From: Mesorhizobium prunaredense
Lineage (GTDB): Bacteria > Pseudomonadota > Alphaproteobacteria > Rhizobiales > Rhizobiaceae
Direction: 5' to 3'
Length of the DNA: 64,000 nt
NCBI RefSeq assembly: GCF_900156895.1
Contig: NZ_FTPD01000014.1
Coordinates: 38,899-102,898, forward strand
In this document: positions 1 through 7,930 of the stretch, in pieces
How positions within the stretch are numbered: the stretch's first letter is position 1
Layout of the letters: each line of letters opens with the position of its first letter
Notes under the pieces: generated by a model
Database searches by the model: none
Seen by the model: only the letters and a program-made list of their open reading frames with translations
Told to the model about the DNA's origin: nothing
Translations under genes and position numbers: made by a program

Positions 1-591
1 CTCGAACGCGCCGATGGCAGCCTGATCGCTGTTGCCGCCACCATCACTGGTGAGACCAAGGATGACATCATCCATGTGCCGCCGCCTGAGCAGGCGGTGC
101 CTGAGGTCGGTGAGCCGGTAAAGCTTGCCCTCGATTGGCAGAGGCGGCATCTGCTGATGCGCATGCACACAGCCTGCCACTTGCTTACCGTCGTCTGCCC
201 GTTCCCGATCACCGGCGCCTCGGTTTCCGAGGACGACAGCCGTATCGATTTTGATATTCCGGATGCCGGCTTCACCAGGGAAGACGTGACGGCCCGGCTG
301 ATGGAATTGGTGCGGGCCGACCACCCGGTCTTTGTCAGGCTGATCACCGACGAGGAACTGGCGGCCAATCCGGGACTGGTGAAATCGAAAAATGTTCGGC
401 CGCCCGTCGGCACGGGCAAGATCCGCCTGGTCTGCATTGGCGAGAACGCCTCGATCGACAGCCAGCCTTGCGGCGGCACCCATGTGAAGAGCACTGGAGA
501 AGTCGGCGAGATCCATATCGGCAAGATCGAGAAGAAGGGTCGCGAGAACCGGCGCTTCCGAATACGCTTTGGACCAATGCCGCCGGCCTGA
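1..591 (+). CDS. Alanyl-tRNA editing protein (AlaX type), 5' truncated by window edge
   Basis: The reading frame is open from base 1 and stops at the TGA at 589-591, so the start lies upstream of the window. AlaX proteins are free-standing relatives of the AlaRS editing domain and hydrolyse mischarged Ser-tRNA(Ala) or Gly-tRNA(Ala). Both zinc-binding motifs are visible: HTACH (HxxxH) near base 166 and CGGTH (CxxxH) near base 469. The C-terminal stretch, with IGKIEKKGRENRR, is typical of the family. It ends 51 bp before sseA and probably shares a transcript with it. Family assignment is firm; exact substrate specificity cannot be read. Confidence 0.9.
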   Translation, partial: LERADGSLIAVAATITGETKDDIIHVPPPEQAVPEVGEPVKLALDWQRRHLLMRMHTACHLLTVVCPFPITGASVSEDDSRIDFDIPDAGFTREDVTARLMELVRADHPVFVRLITDEELAANPGLVKSKNVRPPVGTGKIRLVCIGENASIDSQPCGGTHVKSTGEVGEIHIGKIEKKGRENRRFRIRFGPMPPA

Positions 592-642
592 TAAACAGCC
601 GGCCTGATAAACAGATTGTCGAAGGCGGGCAGGAGAAGAACA

Positions 643-1494
643 ATGGCCGAAGACAGCCCTTTCATCGTCGATGCGGACTGGTTGCAGAAGCGCCTTGGCG
701 AGCCTGGCCTGACCATCGTCGACGCGTCCTGGTATTTGCCGGCGCAGAAGCGCGACGCGCGCGCCGAATATGACGCAGCGCACATTCCGGGCGCCCGTTT
801 CCTGGATCAGGATGCGATCTCGGATCCTGATTCCCGACTGCCGCACACACTGCCGTCGCCGCAGCATTTCGCCCAATATGTCGGTGCCATGGGCATTTCG
901 GCCGACGACACCATCGTTGTCTATGACGGTCCGGGCTTCTTCTCGGCGCCGCGCGCCTGGTGGATGTTCCGTGTCATGGGGGTGTTCCAGGTCTACATAT
1001 TGGACGGCGGGTTCGATTGCTGGAAAGCGGTTGGACGGCCGGTGACGGCGGAGCCGACGAAGATCGCGCCTTGCGTGTTCCATGCCGACTTCGATGCCGC
1101 TCGCGTCGCCAGCCTGGCCGACATGCGCCGGATCGTCGAGACCGGAGAAAGCCAGATCGCCGACGCGCGTTCGCCTGGCCGGTTTGCCGGTACCGAGCCG
1201 GAACCCCGCGCCGGCGTCCGCTCGGGCCATATGCCCGGCGCGCGCAATGTGCCGTTTTCGGCGCTTGCCGAGGACGGCGAGCTGCTGTCGAAAGACCGGT
1301 TGCGCAAGGTGATCGAGGACGCCGGCATCGACCTGTCAAAGCCGGTTGTCACCTCTTGCGGCTCAGGCGTTACGGCGGCGGCGATCACGTTGGCGCTCGA
1401 GACGCTAGGCCACACCGACAACAGGCTCTACGACGGTTCATGGACCGAATGGGGTGGGCTTGGCGATACGCCCGTCGTGACGGGCAAGGACTGA
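643..1494 (+). CDS. sseA: 3-mercaptopyruvate sulfurtransferase
   Basis: A two-domain rhodanese-type protein of 283 residues. It transfers sulfur from 3-mercaptopyruvate to thiol acceptors or cyanide in cysteine breakdown. The C-terminal domain carries the active loop CGSGVTA with the catalytic Cys at about residue 239; this loop separates mercaptopyruvate sulfurtransferases from thiosulfate sulfurtransferases. An in-frame TTG lies at 616, but ATG 643 is chosen because AGGAG at 631-635 sits seven bases upstream and the protein then begins at the usual place (MAEDSPF). The downstream acetyltransferase starts five bases after the stop. Confidence 0.92.
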   Translation: MAEDSPFIVDADWLQKRLGEPGLTIVDASWYLPAQKRDARAEYDAAHIPGARFLDQDAISDPDSRLPHTLPSPQHFAQYVGAMGISADDTIVVYDGPGFFSAPRAWWMFRVMGVFQVYILDGGFDCWKAVGRPVTAEPTKIAPCVFHADFDAARVASLADMRRIVETGESQIADARSPGRFAGTEPEPRAGVRSGHMPGARNVPFSALAEDGELLSKDRLRKVIEDAGIDLSKPVVTSCGSGVTAAAITLALETLGHTDNRLYDGSWTEWGGLGDTPVVTGKD

Positions 1495-1499
1495 CTGTG

Positions 1500-2063
1500 A
1501 TGGAAAACGGCGCGCTTGAAGACATCGAGGTCACGGTGACGTTTCTCGAAATGCATGCGCCGCCGGCCTATTCGCCGCCGCTGCCGTACAACCGCCAGAT
1601 CGCATTGCTGAAAACCAAGGACATTCCGCTGCATTTCTACCGCTATTTGATGGATCGGGTGGGCCGCAAATGGCACTGGGTCAATGTGCTGAGGCTGAGC
1701 GACGAGGAGCTTTCTGCCGGGATCCACCGCGAGGACCGCGACATCAGGGTGCTGTATCTCGACGGCTCGCCGGCCGGCTTTTTCGACCTGAAGCCGCATC
1801 TGCCGGGAGAAGTGGAACTTGCCTATTTCGGCATGATGGAGCACGCGACCGGGCAAGGCATCGGCCGCTGGTTCCTCGGTGCGGCGATCGACGCCGCCTG
1901 GTCGCACGGCCCAAGGCGGGTAACGGTGCAGACCTGCACGCTCGACCATCCGGCGGCATTGCCGCTCTACCAGAAGCTCGGCTTTGAACCGGTCGCGCAA
2001 AAGAAGGAGATGGTGCATCCAATGACCTTCGCCGAGCGTGCGGCCAGCGTCATGCGGCCATGA
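1500..2063 (+). CDS. GNAT family N-acetyltransferase
   Basis: A 187-residue protein with the acetyl-CoA-binding motif A (GQGIGRW, matching Q/RxxGxG) around residues 119-125 and the C-terminal ALPLYQKLGF motif B region. It should transfer an acetyl group from acetyl-CoA to an amine; the substrate is unknown. It begins at ATG 1500, five bases after sseA ends, so the two genes are probably co-transcribed. The same frame stays open upstream inside sseA, but that part has no family resemblance and is an antiphase shadow of sseA. Confidence 0.85.
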   Translation: MENGALEDIEVTVTFLEMHAPPAYSPPLPYNRQIALLKTKDIPLHFYRYLMDRVGRKWHWVNVLRLSDEELSAGIHREDRDIRVLYLDGSPAGFFDLKPHLPGEVELAYFGMMEHATGQGIGRWFLGAAIDAAWSHGPRRVTVQTCTLDHPAALPLYQKLGFEPVAQKKEMVHPMTFAERAASVMRP

Positions 2064-2176
2064 TTTTCTCCGCAAGCTGAAGCTTCATCGATGCTTCAGC
2101 TTGCAGGCAAACTGTTGGAGCGTTCGCCACGCGTTCAAGGGAACGCGTGGCGCTCGAAATGGCGATGGGAGGATCA

Positions 2177-2983
2177 ATGACGATTCGGGTGGTGATGGCC
2201 GGTGCGACCGGCTGGGTCGGCAAGGCACTGGTTCCGGCGATCGGGGCGCAAGGCGACATGGCGCTGGCCGCGGCCGTGTCACGCAGCGGCGCTGGGCAGG
2301 ATTCCGGCCTACTGGTCGGCCTGCCGGCAAACGGCATCATCGTTGCCGCCTCGCTGGCCGAGGCAATGGAGGTGCCGTCGGACGTGCTGGTCGACTACAC
2401 CAAACCGCATGTCGTGAAGGAGCATGCGCTGCTGGCCATCGAAAAGGGACGGCACGTGGTGATCGGCACGTCGGGGCTGGGTGCGGCCGATTTTGGCGAG
2501 ATCGACGCTGCAGCCCGCGCCAATCGTGTCGGCGTCATTGCCGCCGGCAATTTTTCGATCACCGCCACGCTGATGAAGCGGTTTGCCCTGATGGCGGCGA
2601 AATACGTGCCGGATGTCGAGGTCATCGACTATGCCAGCGCCAAGAAACCCGACGCGCCGTCCGGCACCGCGCGCGAGCTTGCCGAAGCGCTGGCAGATGT
2701 CCGCAAGGCTTCGACCGCGCGGCCGGTCTCGGAGGTCTCCGGTGTGCCGGGAACGCGCGGTGCGGCGGTTGGCACGGGCGAGGGGGTGCAGGTGCATGCG
2801 CTTCGCCTGCCTTCCTACATCCTGTCCTGCGAAGCGCTGTTCGGCCTGCCCGACGAGCGGCTGACCATCCGCCACGACGCCGGCTCGTCCGCTGCCCCTT
2901 ACGTGGCCGGGACGCTGCTCGCCATCCGGCGGGTACAGGAGATCACAGGGCTGGTGCGCGGTCTCGACGCGCTGATGGACTGA
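2177..2983 (+). CDS. DapB-like dihydrodipicolinate reductase with an altered catalytic motif
   Basis: A 268-residue NAD(P)H-dependent reductase of the DapB fold. It has the N-terminal dinucleotide loop GATGWVG (residues 8-14), GTSGLG (variant of GTTG), AGNFSITATL (variant of the APNFSxGV segment) and a well-kept KKPDAPSGTA. Canonical DapB has HHxxKxDAPSGTA; here the two histidines read Ala-Ser while the Lys is kept, so the proton-donor His is missing. It may be a paralogue with another substrate rather than the lysine/diaminopimelate enzyme. ATG 2177 has GGGAGGA just upstream. It stands alone, 113 bp after the GNAT gene. Confidence 0.8.
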   Translation: MTIRVVMAGATGWVGKALVPAIGAQGDMALAAAVSRSGAGQDSGLLVGLPANGIIVAASLAEAMEVPSDVLVDYTKPHVVKEHALLAIEKGRHVVIGTSGLGAADFGEIDAAARANRVGVIAAGNFSITATLMKRFALMAAKYVPDVEVIDYASAKKPDAPSGTARELAEALADVRKASTARPVSEVSGVPGTRGAAVGTGEGVQVHALRLPSYILSCEALFGLPDERLTIRHDAGSSAAPYVAGTLLAIRRVQEITGLVRGLDALMD

Positions 2984-3060
2984 TCCGAATTGGCAGGAAT
3001 CGGGTGGGAGGCGCTGGCGCAGCGACGTAATTTCCGGTCGACGACATCGGAGATTTCACC

Positions 3061-3528
3061 ATGACCATCCAGTTCAAGGCCTTGCCCACGGAAGCTGTCA
3101 GAGCCTTGCAGCGCGGCGGGCCGGACGCCTATGGCCTGATACCAGAGCGGAAAATATCCGACGGTGACGGCGTGCCTTGCCGTCACTGCCTGAAGAACGT
3201 TGCCGCTGGAGAAGCCTACCTTGTCCTGGCTTATCGGCCATTCCCGGAATTGCAGCCTTATGCCGAGACCGGTCCGATCTTCCTGCATGCCGCGCCCTGC
3301 GAGCGCGCTGCCGAAGCCGAGGCGCCTCCCGAAATTCTCGAAAGCAGCGACTACATCGTGCGCGGCTACGGCAGCGACGACCGCATCGTCTACGGCAGCG
3401 GCGGCGTCATCCCAACCGGCGCTATCGCGGCGCGGGCCGAGAGTTTGTTCGAGCGCGACGACATCGCCTATGTGCATGTCCGCTCGGCACGCAACAATTG
3501 CTATCAGTGCCGGATCGAGCGCGCGTGA
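3061..3528 (+). CDS. DUF1203 domain protein
   Basis: A 155-residue cytoplasmic protein that I recognise as the DUF1203 family from its layout: an N-terminal FKALPTE segment, a Cys-x-x-Cys pair (PCRHCL, residues 39-44), the PFPELQPYAETGPIF stretch, and a C-terminal half ending in NNCYQCRIERA. The paired cysteines could bind metal, but the family has no known function. It has its own upstream gap and a strong rho-independent terminator at 3638, so it is probably a single-gene unit. Confidence 0.8.
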   Translation: MTIQFKALPTEAVRALQRGGPDAYGLIPERKISDGDGVPCRHCLKNVAAGEAYLVLAYRPFPELQPYAETGPIFLHAAPCERAAEAEAPPEILESSDYIVRGYGSDDRIVYGSGGVIPTGAIAARAESLFERDDIAYVHVRSARNNCYQCRIERA

Positions 3529-3637
3529 CCGGATCGGTCGCAGCTGTCGTACGCCTGTCGCAATGTCGCGTTACGGAATGATTGTCGATCGATTTGCCGA
3601 CCGCGGATGAACCGGCGGGAGATCTCGATATCAGAGG

Positions 3638-3663
3638 AAGCGGGGCTTTGGCTCCGCTTTTTT
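3638..3663 (+). terminator. Rho-independent terminator after the DUF1203 gene
   Basis: A 9-bp stem AAGCGGGGC / GCTCCGCTT with a four-base loop is followed by a run of six T on the plus strand. It sits 110 bp after the DUF1203 stop. Confidence 0.85.
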
Positions 3664-3700
3664 GCTGCCTGCATTGTCCCGCCCATTTCGTCACCCGAAG

Positions 3701-3733
3701 AAAAAGCCCGCCGGAATGACCGACGGGCTTTGA
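3701..3733 (-). terminator. Rho-independent terminator of the outer-membrane protein gene
   Basis: AAAGCCCG pairs with CGGGCTTT, with an inner CGG/CCG pairing; read on the minus strand it is followed by TTTTTCTTC. It lies just downstream of the stop of the minus-strand porin-like gene at 3757. Confidence 0.8.
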
Positions 3734-3756
3734 CTGTTGTCTGGACGGCTCGAAAA

Positions 3757-5058
3757 TTAGTTGAACTTGTACTTCGCACCGATGCGAACGGTGTGGAACG
3801 AAGGCGTGGAGGTGAGAGTGTCGTCCGGCAGGCCAAGATCCGACGAAAAATCCTTCTCGGAGAACTGCGAGTAGCGGTACTCGAGGCCGACGGTCACGTT
3901 GCTGGACATGGCCGTTTCCAGGCCACCACCCACCGAGAAGCCGCTGGAGTCCCAATCGAGGATGTCGCCGACGGGCGAAGACGCTTTCAGATCGAAATGC
4001 TGCCAGCTGTAACCGCCGAGCACATAGGCAAGTGTCGATTCGTTGACTTTCATGCCGACGCGGGCAAGTACATCGAAGCCGTAATCGGTATCCAGATTGA
4101 TCGATCCGCCTGGAACTTCCAACTCGGAAGTCATGCCGGAGTAGCGGGCATCCACCATGACACCTGCGACCCAGCTGCCGAAATCATGGTCATAGCCGAC
4201 GTTCAATTCGCCGAACACACCTTCGCCGCCGAGCCCGTTGAACTCGAGCCCGCCAAGCGGCGGAACCTCGATCTGATGCACCGACGCACCCGCGCCGGCG
4301 GCGCCGCCGACGTAGAAGCCGGTCCAGTTGTAGGCAGGCGCTTCAAAAGAGGCGACGCCGCCATTCTGGGCGCCAAAGCGATAGTTGGCCCCGACCTGGA
4401 ATGTATGCCGCGATGTGTCGAGATTGAGGGTGCCATCCGGAGCACCGAAATCGGAAAGCAGATCATCATTGGTACCGAAGCGGGTATAGCGATATTCTGT
4501 CTTGATGGTCCAGTTGCTGTTGATGGCCGTTTCAACGCCGGCTCCGACGAAGTAGCCGCTCTGGTCCCAATCCAGGTCAATACCAGCGTTGGTGTCGAGT
4601 TTGTATTTCTGCCAGGAATAGCCGCCGAGCACATAGCCCAACGTGTTCGGCGTGAACAGGTAACCAGCCCGCAGACCAGCGTCGAAACCGTAGGTCTCGC
4701 GGACCGAAGCCTCTAGTCCAGCTACATCGAGCGTGGTTTCAATGTTGCCGATATGGGCGTCCAAGAGTCCGCCGATCAGGAAGCGCGGCGACACCATATA
4801 GTCGTACCCAACGGTCAGTTCACCGTATACGCCTTCACCACCAATGCCGTTCAACGAGAAGCCGGGAAGGAAATCGCTGCTGAGCTCGTGGACATTGGCG
4901 CCGGCGCCAACGCCAAAGCCGACATAAATGCCACTCCAGTTGAAGGCCGACGTCTCGACCACCGGCACAAGCGCGTCGGCGGCATGAGAAACCGATCCGA
5001 GCGCCAGTACGGAAACCGCGCCAAGAAGAAGAGATTTTGCGAATCGTTTGTTGATCAT
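3757..5058 (-). CDS. Outer-membrane beta-barrel protein with two tandem Omp25-like domains
   Basis: A 433-residue exported protein with a signal peptide (KSLLLGAVSVLALGSVSHA). The mature part holds two successive copies of an Omp25/OmpA-type eight-stranded barrel, at about residues 38-225 and 235-433. The copies align over their length: FNWSGIYVGFG / YNWTGFYVGGA at the start, GGEGVYGELTVGYD / GGEGVFGELNVGYD, YVLGGYSWQ in both, and EYRYTRF / EYRYSQF near the end. Most family members have one barrel of about 200-250 residues. The C-terminus is YKFN rather than ending in an aromatic residue. It has its own terminator and a 200-bp upstream gap. Confidence 0.85.
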   Translation of the reverse strand: MINKRFAKSLLLGAVSVLALGSVSHAADALVPVVETSAFNWSGIYVGFGVGAGANVHELSSDFLPGFSLNGIGGEGVYGELTVGYDYMVSPRFLIGGLLDAHIGNIETTLDVAGLEASVRETYGFDAGLRAGYLFTPNTLGYVLGGYSWQKYKLDTNAGIDLDWDQSGYFVGAGVETAINSNWTIKTEYRYTRFGTNDDLLSDFGAPDGTLNLDTSRHTFQVGANYRFGAQNGGVASFEAPAYNWTGFYVGGAAGAGASVHQIEVPPLGGLEFNGLGGEGVFGELNVGYDHDFGSWVAGVMVDARYSGMTSELEVPGGSINLDTDYGFDVLARVGMKVNESTLAYVLGGYSWQHFDLKASSPVGDILDWDSSGFSVGGGLETAMSSNVTVGLEYRYSQFSEKDFSSDLGLPDDTLTSTPSFHTVRIGAKYKFN

Positions 5059-5202
5059 TGCCCCTGCCTTTTGAAAAACCCGTCAGCCGTCTAGCACCTG
5101 CCCATGCTGGCGGATGTAACAAAAAAGCCACAGGAAAGACACATTGCAAGCATGACGGGTAAAACCGGTCAGCCTATCGCAATTCGTGAAATTTGCTTGT
5201 GG

Positions 5203-5229
5203 AAAAAGCCGCCGGGGGGCGCCGGCGGC
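5203..5229 (-). terminator. Rho-independent terminator of ald
   Basis: A perfect 8-bp stem GCCGCCGG / CCGGCGGC with a six-base loop; on the minus strand it is followed by TTTTTCC. It is placed 30 bp after the ald stop. Confidence 0.85.
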
Positions 5230-5258
5230 TCTGTCGGGACGGGAAATCGGCGGCGGGT

Positions 5259-6374
5259 TCAGGCGGCGAGAACGGCCTTCGGCTCGACCAACTCATAGCC
5301 GAGTGATTCGGCCACCGCGCGGTTGGTGATCTTGCCCTTGTGGACATTGAGGCCGTTGCGCAAATGATGATCGTCGACCAGCGCCTTCAGGCCCTTGTCG
5401 GCAAGCTGCAGGCCGTAATGCAGCGTCGCGTTGTTCAACGCCTGGGCCGAAGTGACCGGCACCGCGCCCGGCATGTTGGCGACGCAATAGTGAACGACGC
5501 CGTCGACCTCATAGGTCGGGTCGGCATGAGTTGTGGCGTGCGAGGTCTCGAAGCAACCGCCCTGGTCGATGGCGACATCGACCAGCACCGAGCCTTTCCT
5601 CATTCCCGACAGCATTTCGCGCGAAACGAGTTTTGGCGCGGCGGCACCCGGGATCAGCACGGCGCCGACGACGATGTCGGCAGAAAAACATTCCTCTTCC
5701 AGCGCCTCGACCGTCGAGTAGCGGGTGTGGACGCGGCCGCCGAAGATATCGTCGAGCTGGCGCAGGCGCGGGATCGAGCGGTCGATGATGGTGACGTCGG
5801 CGCCAAGGCCGGCCGCCATCCGCGCGGCATGCAGCCCGACGACGCCGCCGCCGAGCACGGTGACCTTGCCGGGCAGCACGCCGGGCACGCCGCCGAGCAG
5901 AACGCCGCGGCCGCCATTTGCCTTCTGCAGCGCGGTGGCGCCGGCCTGGATCGACAGGCGGCCCGCGACTTCCGACATCGGCGCAAGCAGCGGCAGGCCG
6001 CCGCGGTCGTCGGTGACCGTCTCGTAGGCGATGGCCGTCACGCCCGAGGCCAGCAGGCCCTTGGTCTGCTCCGGATCCGGAGCGAGATGGAGATAGGTGT
6101 AGAGGATCTGGCCGTCACGGAGCTGGACCCATTCGTTGGGCTGCGGCTCCTTGACCTTGACGATCATGTCGGACTTGGCAAACACGTCGGCAGCCGTCTT
6201 GGCGATGGTGGCGCCGGCGGCGCGATAGGCGTTGTCGTCGGCGCCGATGCCGGCGCCGGCGCCGGTCTCGACCAGCACTTCGTGGCCATGCGCGACATAT
6301 TCGCGGACCGATCCCGGCGTCAGGCCGACGCGGTATTCGTGGTTCTTGATTTCCCGGGGGCAGCCGACGCGCAT
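5259..6374 (-). CDS. ald: Alanine dehydrogenase
   Basis: A 371-residue NAD-dependent L-alanine dehydrogenase that interconverts alanine and pyruvate plus ammonia. It has the family N-terminus [16 protein letters not shown], the substrate-loop KVKEPQ, the NAD-binding motif [12 protein letters not shown] and the late [10 protein letters not shown] motif. The frame stays open upstream to about 6926, but the true start is ATG at 6374, which has AGGAGGAG eight bases upstream and gives the normal family length. It is divergently transcribed from an Lrp-type regulator, the usual layout for ald and its activator. Confidence 0.95.
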   Translation of the reverse strand: MRVGCPREIKNHEYRVGLTPGSVREYVAHGHEVLVETGAGAGIGADDNAYRAAGATIAKTAADVFAKSDMIVKVKEPQPNEWVQLRDGQILYTYLHLAPDPEQTKGLLASGVTAIAYETVTDDRGGLPLLAPMSEVAGRLSIQAGATALQKANGGRGVLLGGVPGVLPGKVTVLGGGVVGLHAARMAAGLGADVTIIDRSIPRLRQLDDIFGGRVHTRYSTVEALEEECFSADIVVGAVLIPGAAAPKLVSREMLSGMRKGSVLVDVAIDQGGCFETSHATTHADPTYEVDGVVHYCVANMPGAVPVTSAQALNNATLHYGLQLADKGLKALVDDHHLRNGLNVHKGKITNRAVAESLGYELVEPKAVLAA

Positions 6375-6465
6375 TTTCTTCTCCTCCTGATCCAGCCTTT
6401 TGGGGCATGTTCGCTGTTGACAGACAGTGAACCACGAATCGTCGCGAAGGTGTTTGCGAATGCGC

Positions 6466-6502
6466 TTGCGCAAGACGGCACGGTTCGATAATTGTTGCGC
6501 AA
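6466..6502. promoter_or_regulatory. Paired palindromes in the ald/lrp divergent promoter
   Basis: The perfect palindrome TTGCGCAA occurs twice, at 6466-6473 and 6495-6502, 29 bp apart (about three helical turns). Both lie between the divergent ald and Lrp-family genes. Lrp/AsnC proteins bind phased multiple sites as dimers of dimers, so these are candidate sites for the regulator at 6534. Binding is an inference. Confidence 0.5.
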
Positions 6503-6533
6503 AACAGCTGGATTGTCGCAGGAATCCCGAAAA

Positions 6534-7007
6534 ATGCCGCTCGACAGGATTGATATCGCCATCCTCGAAACGTTGCAACGGGATGGGCGGATACCCAACG
6601 CGGCGCTTGCCGAGAAGGTCGGCCTGTCGCAGTCGGCCTGCTCGCGGCGGCTCGACAATCTGGAGAAATCCGGAACCATCCGCGGCTACCACGCCCGGCT
6701 TTCCAATGCCGCTCTTGGCCACCAGATGACGGCGATCGTGCATATATCGCTGTCGGGGCAATTCGAGAAGACACTGTCGGATTTCGAGGCGGCGATAAAG
6801 CGCTGCCCGAATGTGTTGTCCTGCCACCTGATGTCGGGCGAATACGATTATATCCTGCGCATCGCGGCAAAGGACCTCGTCGACTATGAGCGCATCCACA
6901 AGGAATGGCTGTCGGCGATGCCGCATGTGACGAAGATCAATTCGTCGTTCGCCTTGCGCGAGATCGTCGACCGGACGGCGGTCGGGATGAAGCCGGAACT
7001 TGCTTAG
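6534..7007 (+). CDS. Lrp/AsnC family transcriptional regulator, probably of ald
   Basis: A 157-residue regulator. The N-terminal winged helix-turn-helix covers about residues 3-60 (DRIDIAILETLQRDGR, then VGLSQSACSRRLDNLEKSG), followed by a RAM/AsnC ligand-binding domain (TAIVHISL, then SGEYDYILRI). Its divergent position next to ald suggests it controls alanine catabolism in response to an amino acid. ATG 6534 matches the normal family start; an in-frame TTG at 6492 would only add 14 atypical residues. Its stop overlaps the stop of the convergent gene by four bases. Confidence 0.9.
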   Translation: MPLDRIDIAILETLQRDGRIPNAALAEKVGLSQSACSRRLDNLEKSGTIRGYHARLSNAALGHQMTAIVHISLSGQFEKTLSDFEAAIKRCPNVLSCHLMSGEYDYILRIAAKDLVDYERIHKEWLSAMPHVTKINSSFALREIVDRTAVGMKPELA

Positions 7008-7660
7008 GCTTTGAAAGCCTCCGTTACCACCCGGTCCATCGGGATATCATGCGGCTGCGGGTAGATGGTGGCGATGCGCTGCAGTTCGTAGCCGACACCG
7101 ATGACCAGCGGCTTGAACGGCATCGCCGCCAGCGTGCGGTCGAAGAAGCCGCCGCCATAGCCCAGCCGATACAGTCTCGGATCGATGCCGACGACAGGGG
7201 AAATGACGATGTCGGGCAGCACCGGATCGCCTCCAGCCGGGATCGGGATGTTCCAGACGCCCTTCTCAAGCCGGTCGCCCGGTGCATAGGCGCGAAAGAC
7301 AAGCGGGCGGTCTTTTTCGACGACAACGGGCAGTGCGGTACGGCCGCCGCGCTCATTGACGGAAGCCATCCAGGCCCGCAAATCCGGCTCGCCGCGGAAC
7401 GGCCAGTAGAGGCTGACCATGCGGCCGGCAATGTCGGCGATCACCGCGTCGAGGCTTTCGCCGATGCGCTGCGACATTGCCGTCCGCACGTCAGCCGGGA
7501 CAGCGAGGCGCGCCGCAATCAGCCGCTCGCGTTCGGCCTTGCGCCATCGTTTCACGTCGTTCCAATCGGCCAGGGGCGGCCGGAATTCCGGGTCGAGCTC
7601 GTGCATGAAGCAAGGCGGCGAGGAATATTGCCCCGGACCGTCGTCATGATCGCTAGCCAA
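7004..7660 (-). CDS. 5-formyltetrahydrofolate cyclo-ligase
   Basis: A 218-residue enzyme that uses ATP to convert 5-formyltetrahydrofolate to 5,10-methenyltetrahydrofolate. The C-terminal signature GYGGGFFDR is at residues 167-175 and the N-terminal basic ATP-binding stretch (WRKAERERLIAARL) is present. About 35 residues precede that stretch, slightly longer than usual. It is convergent with, and overlaps by four bases, the Lrp gene. Confidence 0.92.
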   Translation of the reverse strand: MASDHDDGPGQYSSPPCFMHELDPEFRPPLADWNDVKRWRKAERERLIAARLAVPADVRTAMSQRIGESLDAVIADIAGRMVSLYWPFRGEPDLRAWMASVNERGGRTALPVVVEKDRPLVFRAYAPGDRLEKGVWNIPIPAGGDPVLPDIVISPVVGIDPRLYRLGYGGGFFDRTLAAMPFKPLVIGVGYELQRIATIYPQPHDIPMDRVVTEAFKA

Positions 7661-7855
7661 CTTTCACTCCTGTCATCTGCTTCGATGAAATTATACTCGG
7701 CGGCAGGATGGGGGCATGTACAACAGCGACATCTTAGGGCGGGCAGTCGGCAAAGTCGGATGTTGTTGCGTGCACAAAAGTAGCTGCATCAGAATTGGCG
7801 AAATTGCTCTGCAGCCTGCTTTCGCGGCCAACCGCCCTCACGGCCCACCTGCTCT

Positions 7856-7920
7856 CCCGGCCAACCTGCTCCCGGCCAACCTGCTCCCGGCCAGCCTGCT
7901 CCCGGCCAGCCTGCTCCCGG
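7856..7920 (+). repeat. 15-bp tandem repeat before the NADH dehydrogenase start
   Basis: The unit CCCGGCCAACCTGCT (or with AGC in place of AAC) repeats about four times in direct tandem and runs into the ribosome-binding site of the next gene. The unit length is a multiple of three. It has no spacers, so it is not a CRISPR. Confidence 0.85.
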
Positions 7921-7930
7921 AGTGAATGAG

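Noticed and set aside
7856..7920. Possible CRISPR-like array
   Set aside because: The 15-bp units are contiguous with no spacers, so it is a simple tandem repeat.
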